A DNA stretch of 23,317 nucleotides from Planctomycetaceae bacterium (GTDB lineage Bacteria; Planctomycetota; Planctomycetia; Pirellulales; Thermoguttaceae): the NCBI GenBank assembly GCA_031274385.1, contig JAISQH010000162.1:1-23317 (forward strand), in the 5' to 3' direction. Under the pieces are notes generated by a model that was not told where the DNA came from, did not search any database, and saw only the letters and a list, made by a program, of their open reading frames with translations. Positions within the stretch are counted from its first letter, which is position 1. Each line of letters begins with the position of its first letter. Below, piece after piece: positions 8,149 to 14,684 of this stretch. The translations under genes were made by a program, and so were the position numbers.

Positions 8149-9237
8149 TTACATGGTGCTTCCGCCGTTTTTTTCTGATGTGATTTTTTGAACGGTTTCG
8201 ATCAATCGGGTATTGTGTTGGTGTTGCGACAAAGCCAGACGGTAAAATCCCGATTCTAAACCGCTGTCACGATCAAAAGACCGTATTCTGATACGATATT
8301 TGTCCAATTCCTTTTTCAAATCAAAACCAAAAGGACTTTTAATGAACAAATAATTCGCCTGACTGTCAAAAATTTTGTATCTTAAATTTTCAAGTTCACG
8401 TTGAACATATTGTCTTTCTTGTTTCACAAAGAGAACCGTTTGTTTCAGATACGTTTCCGTATTTTTCAACGCCGCCATTCCCGCCGCCTGAGCAAGATTT
8501 GAAACCGCCCAGTCGGGTCCGTGATAGTACAATTGATCAATCAATGTTTTATTGTTGCAAATTGAATAACCCAACCGGATTCCGGGCAACGCAAAAATTT
8601 TCGTGAATGCCTTGAGAATAATCAGATTGTCAAACTCAGACAACAACGGTTTAACCGTAACTTCATCCGCTTGTTCCGTAAAATCAATAAAACATTCATC
8701 CACCACAACAAACGTCTTTGTCGTCCGACAATAACGCAACAGTTTTTCAATTATTTCCCGTTTCGTTAAAATTCCTGTCGGATTATTGGGATTGCAAAGA
8801 AAAATCAAATCAGTCGGTTCTTTTTCTACCGTTGTTACAATACTTTCATCACATTCAAAATTCTGATTTTCTTCCAGTTTGTGGTATTGGATTTCCGTAC
8901 CAAAAGATTTCAGGGAACGTTCGTAATCGGAAAAAGTCGGCGTCCAGATCAATGCTTTTCGCGGTTTCAAACAAAGCGGCAACCGAAAAATCAAATCGGA
9001 AGAACCATTCCCGCAGAAAATCCAGTCCGCCGGAACCTTTTCGTAATCGGCAATACTTTCCCGAAGCAAAACCGAACGATAATCAGGATAACGGTTACAA
9101 AATCGTATTTCATTTCTAACCGCATCTTCAACTCCCGGCGGAAATCCCAACGGATTGAAACTTGCAGATAAATCGAGGAAGTCTGCTCCGTTACAGGATT
9201 CAAAATAGACGTTGCCGCCATGCTGATATTTATACAT
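8149..9237 (-). CDS. cobD: L-threonine-O-3-phosphate decarboxylase CobD
   Basis: The 362-residue protein is a PLP-dependent aminotransferase-fold enzyme. It has HGGNVYF at 6-12, SFNPLGFPPG at 26-35, NPNNPTG at 149-155 and VVVDECFIDF at 177-186. The PLP lysine is K213, within FTKIFALPGIRLGY, near Lys216 of Salmonella CobD. Decarboxylation of threonine phosphate supplies the aminopropanol phosphate that joins corrin ring to nucleotide loop. Histidinol-phosphate aminotransferase is a close relative, but the HGGN N-terminus and the neighbour cbiB decide for CobD. TTGGAGG lies upstream of the ATG, and the gene overlaps cbiB by 8 nt. Confidence 0.93.
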   Translation of the reverse strand: MYKYQHGGNVYFESCNGADFLDLSASFNPLGFPPGVEDAVRNEIRFCNRYPDYRSVLLRESIADYEKVPADWIFCGNGSSDLIFRLPLCLKPRKALIWTPTFSDYERSLKSFGTEIQYHKLEENQNFECDESIVTTVEKEPTDLIFLCNPNNPTGILTKREIIEKLLRYCRTTKTFVVVDECFIDFTEQADEVTVKPLLSEFDNLIILKAFTKIFALPGIRLGYSICNNKTLIDQLYYHGPDWAVSNLAQAAGMAALKNTETYLKQTVLFVKQERQYVQRELENLRYKIFDSQANYLFIKSPFGFDLKKELDKYRIRIRSFDRDSGLESGFYRLALSQHQHNTRLIETVQKITSEKNGGSTM

Positions 9238-10201
9238 GAAAAAGCCTCCAACTTAATTGAACTAAAATCATGGAGACAAGAGCAAGTGCTGTTGCCGTGT
9301 ACATTAAACGGTTGACAACAATAATATGGGACGGTGAAGGCAAAACGATTTCATCACCAATTGTTGGTTTGGAAACGAGGATATTATTGTAATAATGATC
9401 GCCGCCCAAACGCAATCCCAACGCTCCGGCACAAACCGCTTCCGTTTGTGCTGAGTTCGGACTCTTATGTTGATACCGGTCTCGCTTGTAAATATAAAAA
9501 GCCTGTTTCATATTGTTTCTTGTAATAAAAACGGCAAGCAATAAAAGAAACGCCGAAATTCTTGCCGGAATAAAATTAACAATATCATCCAGCCGTGCGG
9601 CAAATTTTCCAAAATATTCGTAACTTTCATTTCGATAACCAATCATGGAATCCAATGTATTGACTGCTTTGTAAGCCATCCCAAGCGGAACGCCGCCAAT
9701 GTACACAAAAAAAAGCGGCGCAATCACCCCATCCGAAAAATTTTCGGCAACCGTTTCAACAGCGGCTTTGATAATAGCGGGAGATTCCAAATCCTGCGTG
9801 TCTCTCCCCACAATACGCGACAAGTTTTTTCGTGCTTTTATCAAATCACCGGACTGAACGGCTTGGTAAACCTTCATGCTTTCAACCTGAAGTGCTTTTG
9901 GTGCAATAATAAAATAACACAAAATCACTTCTCCGGCATAAGCACACCCCATCTGAATCCCATTAAGGAAATCAAGGAAATATTTTGTTCCAAAATAAGC
10001 GGACAACACTACTGTTACCGTTAATAAAAATCCCCATCCGAAACTAACAACATGAGACTTGATACAAATATTTTGATGAAACCGGATTCCCCACGAAATT
10101 CCGTAACCCATTATTCTGACCGGATGAAACGGATTTTGCGGATCGCCGATGATACAGTCCAGAACAACAGCCAGTACGATAATTTGTACAATATTATCCA
10201 T
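9230..10201 (-). CDS. cbiB: Adenosylcobinamide-phosphate synthase CbiB
   Basis: This 323-residue integral membrane protein begins with a hydrophobic helix followed by DPQNPFHPVR (20-29), the conserved motif of CbiB. Other typical stretches are NFSDGVIAPLFF, MAYKAVNTLDSMIGYRNE and FIPARI. It condenses aminopropanol phosphate with cobyric acid and acts directly after CobD, whose gene it overlaps. Several membrane segments are visible, including the C-terminal one. It starts 53 nt after cobC. Confidence 0.95.
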   Translation of the reverse strand: MDNIVQIIVLAVVLDCIIGDPQNPFHPVRIMGYGISWGIRFHQNICIKSHVVSFGWGFLLTVTVVLSAYFGTKYFLDFLNGIQMGCAYAGEVILCYFIIAPKALQVESMKVYQAVQSGDLIKARKNLSRIVGRDTQDLESPAIIKAAVETVAENFSDGVIAPLFFVYIGGVPLGMAYKAVNTLDSMIGYRNESYEYFGKFAARLDDIVNFIPARISAFLLLLAVFITRNNMKQAFYIYKRDRYQHKSPNSAQTEAVCAGALGLRLGGDHYYNNILVSKPTIGDEIVLPSPSHIIVVNRLMYTATALALVSMILVQLSWRLFHV

Positions 10202-10254
10202 TGTTCCATTCCTGTAACTATCAACGGCATTACAAAATTAACGTTCCAAAAAAA

Positions 10255-10821
10255 TCAAAGCGGCTTACAGGACATTGCGGAACCGGAAATTTCAATAGAA
10301 TATCCCCGTCCGTTTTGCGGAAGCCATTCATCGTAACAGTTTTTACGGTTGGCAAACAACGTGTTCATCAGAGAAGCAATCACTCCGCCATGACATACAA
10401 CAAGAATACGGTCAACATTCATCTCCCGAACAAGCCGGAATCCATGTCCGATTCTTTCCCTAAATTTTTTTCTCGATTCACCGTTGGGACAAGATACATC
10501 CTCGCCGCCCTCAATCCAACGGAGATAATCGGGATTCTCTTTCAACTCATCATGATTTTTCATTTCAAAATCTCCGAAGTTATATTCATTCAGTTCTTCA
10601 ATAACCGCATCCGGCGTTTTATCGTACAAAATCCGCAATGTTTCAACCGCCCTTTTGAGACCGCTTGTAACATATCGTTCCGCTTTTGGAAACGATATTT
10701 CCGTTTTTAACTGCCTGAGTTGTTCCATGCCTTTATGACTCAACGGCTGATCCGCGAAACCACAGTAAAGACGTTTCTCATTGGCATTGGTCATTCCGTG
10801 CCGGAGAAGATGAATCATCAT
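10255..10821 (-). CDS. cobC: Alpha-ribazole phosphatase CobC (histidine phosphatase family)
   Basis: The 188-residue protein has the histidine-phosphatase motif LLRHGMTNANE with RHG at 7-9 (nucleophile His8), Arg57 in SGLKRAVET, a Glu-containing NEYNFGDFE stretch (78-86) and the second catalytic His at 144 in VVCHGG. The family is broad (it includes phosphoglycerate mutases), but the position between CobU/CobS and CbiB makes dephosphorylation of alpha-ribazole phosphate or adenosylcobalamin phosphate the likely role. The ATG overlaps the stop of the short CobU-like gene by 4 nt (ATGA). A second ATG follows immediately. Confidence 0.88.
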   Translation of the reverse strand: MMIHLLRHGMTNANEKRLYCGFADQPLSHKGMEQLRQLKTEISFPKAERYVTSGLKRAVETLRILYDKTPDAVIEELNEYNFGDFEMKNHDELKENPDYLRWIEGGEDVSCPNGESRKKFRERIGHGFRLVREMNVDRILVVCHGGVIASLMNTLFANRKNCYDEWLPQNGRGYSIEISGSAMSCKPL

Positions 10822-11195
10822 TTGATTTTCGTTCCTAAACCGCAGAATACCCGCACAACCTCGTCCGCATGTTTTGCCAAAAGCGTCAAAATGCGTCCGG
10901 CAAACTCACGCCATAAACGCATCTCCCCATCAACAGACACAACACCGCACGAAATATCGTTGCAAATAATAATCTTCGGTTTCAGTAGTTCTATGTTTTC
11001 GTTCACAAACTGATAAGGATTCATTTCATTTCTTAACTGTGCCAAAATCAAATAATGAAACGAATTGATTATCTCTTTGGAAAAATCAATTCGGGTTTCC
11101 GTTTCATTGCATTGACAAACGGAAGCCGCCGGATTGTAATGTTCCAACGCATAGTTCAATTTGCCCTGATAAGCACCGCCGAAAATCAGTATCAT
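10818..11195 (-). CDS. Short CobU-like P-loop protein, second CobU homologue of the operon
   Basis: This 125-residue protein starts MILIFGGAYQGK, a CobU-like P-loop GGAYQGK (6-12) where CobU has GGxxSGKS. It ends with NDISCGVVSVD (79-89), LWREFAGRILTLLAKHADEV and VFCGLGTKIK, which matches the C-terminal third of CobU (NEVGxGIVP, RxxxGRxNQxxAxxADEV, GIPxxLK). The middle of CobU, including the ATxxxxD and His-containing region, is missing, so the protein is about 50-60 residues shorter. I recall similar short forms in B12 clusters of Clostridia. Function is uncertain: an adenosylcobinamide kinase or guanylyltransferase half, or a partner of the longer CobU. The ATG at 11195 is 1 nt after the cobS stop. 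The frame stays open to 11234 inside cobS, but that part is not CobU-like. Confidence 0.8.
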   Translation of the reverse strand: MILIFGGAYQGKLNYALEHYNPAASVCQCNETETRIDFSKEIINSFHYLILAQLRNEMNPYQFVNENIELLKPKIIICNDISCGVVSVDGEMRLWREFAGRILTLLAKHADEVVRVFCGLGTKIK

Positions 11196-11196
11196 T

Positions 11197-11955
11197 TTAT
11201 GAAACAGCAATATAAAAAAGTCCCGATAATTCACTTACGGAAATCGTACAACCGCACAAATCACCCGATAAGCCCTGAAATTGCCGGTCAAGGTACACCA
11301 TCGTCAGCCACGCCGAAATCATAACCGCTCCAAGTGTCATCAACATCGTACCACCGCCGAACAGAAAAGCAAAAATTAACGTTGCAATAAAAATGACCGC
11401 TATAAAAAAAGTATGAACTGGTTTTGTGTTCGTTTTAAATAGTACCATATAACCTGTTTCCGCCATTGGTTTTTTGTTCAGGAGCGCGATTCCTGTTACA
11501 CAACGCGAAATAATCGGAATGAAAATAAAAGAGAATCCTATTTTCTTTTCGGCAATAATTGTTTGGATAACACAAAATTGTATCAATAAAAAGCAAATCA
11601 GCGCAATAACAGCAAACGCTCCGACATGCGGGTCTTTGAGAATACGCCTTTTTTCTTCAAGACTGCGCCGTGAAAAAAAAGCGTCGGCTGTATCGATAAA
11701 TCCGTCAAGGTGCAAAAAACCACTTAAAAAAAAAGGAATCAGTAAAATAAAAACCGAATACAACAGCGGCGGCAATTGCGTTGCGAAAATCGCGGCAACA
11801 TACCAAATCACACCAATCAGCCCACCGACCACCGGAAAAAAAGGAATCACCCAACAACAAAAACGTTCGTCCCAGTGTTGTTTCGGAACCGGCAAAACGG
11901 AAAACATGCCAACAGACATCAATAATGCCTTTATTAAATTTAAGTTCAATTTCAA
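11197..11955 (-). CDS. cobS: Adenosylcobinamide-GDP ribazoletransferase (cobalamin synthase) CobS
   Basis: The 252-residue polytopic membrane protein has the family core LHLDGFIDTADAF (81-93, with the acidic residues expected to hold Mg2+) and DPHVGAFAVIAL (108-119). It joins GDP-cobinamide to alpha-ribazole at the membrane. The frame has no early ATG: the start is TTG at 11955 (MKLNLNLIKALL), and the first ATG (11919) would cut into the first helix. A GAG element lies about 10 nt upstream. It follows cobU after 28 nt and is separated from the short CobU-like gene by 1 nt. Confidence 0.94.
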   Translation of the reverse strand: MKLNLNLIKALLMSVGMFSVLPVPKQHWDERFCCWVIPFFPVVGGLIGVIWYVAAIFATQLPPLLYSVFILLIPFFLSGFLHLDGFIDTADAFFSRRSLEEKRRILKDPHVGAFAVIALICFLLIQFCVIQTIIAEKKIGFSFIFIPIISRCVTGIALLNKKPMAETGYMVLFKTNTKPVHTFFIAVIFIATLIFAFLFGGGTMLMTLGAVMISAWLTMVYLDRQFQGLSGDLCGCTISVSELSGLFYIAVS

Positions 11956-11983
11956 TTTCGTTTCTCAATTCTCAATTTGTCTT

Positions 11984-12571
11984 TCAAGGATATTCAAAAT
12001 CCGTTACGGAATGAAACGGACAAGGGTTGCGGTTTGTTGTTGACTTATGAACGATTGCCATTCCGCCGGATAATTCCAAAACCGTTTCACAAACTCCGGC
12101 TAATTGCCGGTCAATTAACGCCAAACCTTTTCTAAATTCCTCCGTTGAAGCATCATAACAGTACGCATCCGAATAAATAAAATCGGAAACAAAAACAATA
12201 TTGTTCAATCTTTCAACAAGTAATGTCAATTCATGGGACAATTTTTGAGGAGCATCGGCAACGATGGTTCCGTTTTCAGTGAACATTTCATTGGCAAGGA
12301 GTGCTGTTACACTGTCCAGCAAAAACGTACCGTTAACATTGTACTTTTCGGGAACAGATAAAATATTTTTCGAAATTTCAAGCGTTTCAAATCCCCAGTT
12401 TTTCCGGTCATGCCGATGTTTTTCAATTCTTTGCCAATCTTCGTCATCTCCCGGAACCATTGTTGCCCAATAATACAGAGGAAAAGGAACCTGCTGCAAT
12501 TTTTTGGCAAGAATCTGAGCGTGATACGATTTTCCACTTTTACAACCACCGGAAATAAAAACACTTGTCAT
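11984..12571 (-). CDS. cobU: Adenosylcobinamide kinase / guanylyltransferase CobU (divergent)
   Basis: The 195-residue protein has P-loop GGCKSGKS (8-15), WATMVPGDDEDWQRIEKHRHDR (35-56, matching the CobU ATxxxxD...RIxxH region that carries the guanylylated His) and LLDSVTALLANEMF (84-97). The C-terminal part departs from CobU: the usual NEVGxG is SDFIYSD (129-135), and the ending is not the usual GIPxxLK. It phosphorylates adenosylcobinamide and adds GMP. The frame is open to an ATG at 12673, but the 34 extra residues do not look like a CobU N-terminus, so the ATG at 12571 is preferred. It is the first gene after the riboswitch. Confidence 0.87.
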   Translation of the reverse strand: MTSVFISGGCKSGKSYHAQILAKKLQQVPFPLYYWATMVPGDDEDWQRIEKHRHDRKNWGFETLEISKNILSVPEKYNVNGTFLLDSVTALLANEMFTENGTIVADAPQKLSHELTLLVERLNNIVFVSDFIYSDAYCYDASTEEFRKGLALIDRQLAGVCETVLELSGGMAIVHKSTTNRNPCPFHSVTDFEYP

Positions 12572-12613
12572 TGCCCTGTTCCGTATTTTCGGCAAACGAT
12601 CCTGTTTTGTGAA

Positions 12614-12643
12614 GCGGCGCAATCTCTGACAAAAACACGCCGC
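12614..12643 (-). promoter_or_regulatory. GC stem-loop in the operon leader, between riboswitch and cobU
   Basis: On the minus strand GCGGCG (12643-12638) and CGCCGC (12619-12614) form a perfect 6-bp stem with an 18-nt loop. It is not followed by a U-run, so it is not a standard intrinsic terminator. It lies in the leader if cobU starts at 12571, or in the coding region if the upstream ATG is used. It may be part of the switching structure, but this is not shown. Confidence 0.3.
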
Positions 12644-12717
12644 CGGGTCATGTTCGCAAACCAAAGTTCCCATATCCTGTGGTCAACAATGGTATTCAAT
12701 ATAAATGATTTGACAAA

Positions 12718-12900
12718 CTCCTGTTGGCGGGTATTCCGACTTAAACATCATCGTTTTTCCAAACCTTCCCAAGCCACAGGCTCAGTGGTTCAAAAGCAGC
12801 AGGAAAAACTCCGTTAATACGGCAGCAGGACTGTTCGGGATTCAAACCCGATTCCCCTTTATCGCAGAAAACACGAACTGTTCCTACGACCAATTCAGGA
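12718..12900 (-). promoter_or_regulatory. Cobalamin riboswitch
   Basis: Read on the minus strand, this segment has the landmark order of a cobalamin aptamer. An AAAGGGGAATCGGG element is followed by a complementary AATCCCGA (P4-like stem). Then come CCTGCTGCCGTATTAACGG, a CCACTGAG/CCTGTGG stem region, GGGAAGG, and finally a B12-box-like AAGTCGGAATACCCGCC close to the 3' end. CCTG near 12899 and CAGG near 12720 can close the outer P1 stem. The aptamer lies just after a promoter and before cobU. Such elements shut off expression when adenosylcobalamin or a related form is abundant. I see no clear terminator after it, so translational control of the first gene, or coupled termination by Rho, is more likely. 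Exact ends are approximate. Confidence 0.9.
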
Positions 12901-12920
12901 TTACTCCGAAACAACGAAAC

Positions 12921-12948
12921 AATATATCATCTTTGCCGTCCTTGTCAA
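12921..12948 (-). promoter_or_regulatory. Sigma70-like promoter of the cobalamin operon
   Basis: On the minus strand a perfect -35 TTGACA (12948-12943) is followed after 16 nt by TATATT (12926-12921). A start site about 7 nt further on would place the riboswitch 5' end almost at the transcript start. The location directly before the aptamer supports the call. Confidence 0.7.
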
Positions 12949-12994
12949 GTTGTCTCACTCCATTGTCAGCCGAACAGCCAAAAGTTTAAGATAA

Positions 12995-13068
12995 GTTGCG
13001 AGCAAAGACAAAGAGAATTGAAACCAACCAAGAATTTTTCCGCGTCTTTGTGTCTTTGCGCGCAAACT
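12995..13068. repeat. Imperfect inverted repeat of the GCGCGCAAAGACGCAAAG type
   Basis: The left arm TTGCGAGCAAAGACAAAGA (about 12995-13014) is nearly the reverse complement of TCTTTGTGTCTTTGCGCGCAA (about 13046-13066), so the segment can fold into a hairpin of about 18 bp. The same core recurs singly at 23191-23213. It lies between the B12 operon promoter and the next gene, which are divergent. A short open frame through it (12955-13161, minus) has no family resemblance and is not annotated. Confidence 0.7.
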
Positions 13069-13160
13069 TGAAAAAATCAAAAGTTTAGACAATATTTGGG
13101 TTTGATTGCTCTTGACAGTTTCCGCGTTTTTCGTCATGATTCCCGTCCGAAAACGTTTCA

Positions 13161-13190
13161 TTTGGAATCATTTGGAATCAATTGGAATCA
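13161..13190. repeat. 10-bp tandem repeat, three copies
   Basis: TTTGGAATCA occurs twice perfectly and a third time with one change (ATTGGAATCA), just upstream of the start of the secreted protein gene. It looks like a replication-slippage tract. No known operator is recognised. Confidence 0.8.
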
Positions 13191-13223
13191 AAATGTCCGT
13201 TACGTCATCAATTTGGTGAAGCA

Positions 13224-14537
13224 ATGATCAAATTTATTACTCATTTACGCAGAAAAACACGGGTTCCGGTCAATTGGTTTGTCGGTTTGTTTGCTTGTTG
13301 GTTTGTCGGTTTGTCGGTTTTGCCGCTCAGCGCTCAGGATTCCGGCTGGAACGGCTATCAACCACAACAGCAGAAAAAACCAAACAATCCGGCAGCCCAA
13401 ACAACTCTTAACGGTTCTGTTCCAGCCGGTTCGGAAGGCGTTCGATTTTATTTGCTGAGAACCGGTTTCCTAACGGAAGGAACGGCAACAAATAACGGAA
13501 AACAATATATTCTCAAAACCAATTTCGGGACAATGTATGTTCCTGTTGCCAATGTGGAATTTGTCGGCGAAACGCGGGAAGATGTTTATCGTTATAAAAA
13601 AGGATTCGTCAATGACGGAAATTGTAACGAATTGATGAAGTTTGCCGAATGGTGTTTCAGTAACAAGTTACCGCAACAGGGTATTGCGGAATACCAACAG
13701 GCGTTAAAAACGGCTCCCAACGCGGTTCTGGCTGATGTGATTCAAAAACGTTTGGAAATGTTACAGGATTCGGAGTCGGCATCGGAAATTTCGGCAACGT
13801 CCTCCAACATTTCCGAAAAATCGGAAGACGCCGGAGCCGGACGTTGGATGAACGGAATTCCCAAACCGATTGTCGATTCGTTCACAAAAAAAGTTCAACC
13901 GGTTCTTGTTTCCCGTTGTGCGGCGACAGATTGCCACGGTTCGGCTAGCGAGAACCCGTTCAAACTTGGTATTCCCAGCCATACGCTTGGCAATACCACT
14001 TACCGCAATCTTCGGTCGGTCATTCAATGGATTGACCTTGATTATCCGACGGAAAGTCCCTTGCTCTCACCTCTTGTAACCTATCACGGCGGAACCAAAG
14101 CGGCGTTTAGTGTTGAATCGGCTCAATATAATAACATCGTCCAATGGGTCAGGTTGACGGCAAAGGAATTACCGAACGAATATCGTTCTCAACTTGCCGA
14201 TCAAAAAAACGGTTCTCAGTCTGCCCCCAACCAATCGGCGTCTTCGTCGAAAAAGATTGTTCTGCCGCCGGCACTCCGAAATGCCATCATTGCCGATTCT
14301 CCTATCGAAGAACCGGACAAAAATGTACAAAAAGAGATTCCGGCAACATTTTTAACTTCGGCAAATTCCGTTTCCGTTTCGCCCCAACCAAACCGGATGC
14401 CTCCGCCGAATGATTCTCCAACCCGTTTGGATATTCCCGATTCAGTGTTACCGGATTCGATCAAAGACCCGTTTGACCCCAAAATTTTCAATGCCCGTTA
14501 TCACGGAGCACCTAATCGTTCCGAAATAATAAAGTGA
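13224..14537 (+). CDS. Secreted protein with degenerate cytochrome-c-like (CX4CH) domain, planctomycete style
   Basis: This 437-residue protein begins with a signal peptide (1-37: basic start, hydrophobic core, LPLSA before QDS). A Gln/Pro-rich linker follows, then a small beta-rich segment (about 72-118, ending VPVANVEFVG) and one helical, TPR-like segment (about 135-180, PQQGIAEYQQALKTAPNA). After a Ser/Glu-rich linker comes a domain starting VQPVLVSRCAATDCHG, where C232, C237 and H238 form a CX4CH motif instead of CXXCH. It continues with LRSVIQWIDLDYPTESPLL and NNIVQWV. This is the layout of planctomycete cytochrome-c-like proteins (recalled, not searched). Heme attachment is possible but unproven. 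The C-terminal 90 residues are Pro/Ser-rich. The ATG at 13224 has GGTGA upstream. A TTG at 13182 would place 14 polar residues before the signal peptide, so it is rejected. Confidence 0.75.
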   Translation: MIKFITHLRRKTRVPVNWFVGLFACWFVGLSVLPLSAQDSGWNGYQPQQQKKPNNPAAQTTLNGSVPAGSEGVRFYLLRTGFLTEGTATNNGKQYILKTNFGTMYVPVANVEFVGETREDVYRYKKGFVNDGNCNELMKFAEWCFSNKLPQQGIAEYQQALKTAPNAVLADVIQKRLEMLQDSESASEISATSSNISEKSEDAGAGRWMNGIPKPIVDSFTKKVQPVLVSRCAATDCHGSASENPFKLGIPSHTLGNTTYRNLRSVIQWIDLDYPTESPLLSPLVTYHGGTKAAFSVESAQYNNIVQWVRLTAKELPNEYRSQLADQKNGSQSAPNQSASSSKKIVLPPALRNAIIADSPIEEPDKNVQKEIPATFLTSANSVSVSPQPNRMPPPNDSPTRLDIPDSVLPDSIKDPFDPKIFNARYHGAPNRSEIIK

Positions 14538-14684
14538 AAGAAAATAAATCAAACGATTCATACTTTTTTATGTAACGCAGTGATTCTCGTTTATCGCCCA
14601 TATCCGTTGCCCAGAGAATTGTTTCAACGAGATGAGATGGCAGCCTTGCCTGTTGAAAACTCCAAAAACAGACAGGAAAATTCC

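Noticed and set aside
11196..11234. Extension of the short CobU-like frame to a start at 11234
   Set aside because: The extra 13 residues overlap cobS and do not fit before the P-loop strand. The ATG at 11195 is 1 nt after the cobS stop.
12572..12673. 34-residue N-terminal extension of CobU from the ATG at 12673
   Set aside because: It does not resemble the CobU N-terminus, which starts a few residues before the P-loop strand. It is kept as an open question in the findings because it affects the riboswitch mechanism.
12955..13161. 68-codon minus-strand open frame between the B12 promoter and the secreted protein gene
   Set aside because: It runs through the GCGCGCAAAG inverted repeat and shows no family resemblance.
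14538..14684. Bidirectional terminator between the convergent secreted-protein and galU-like genes
   Set aside because: Only weak 5-6 bp stems (for example CCTGT/ACAGG) with large loops and no T-run were found.
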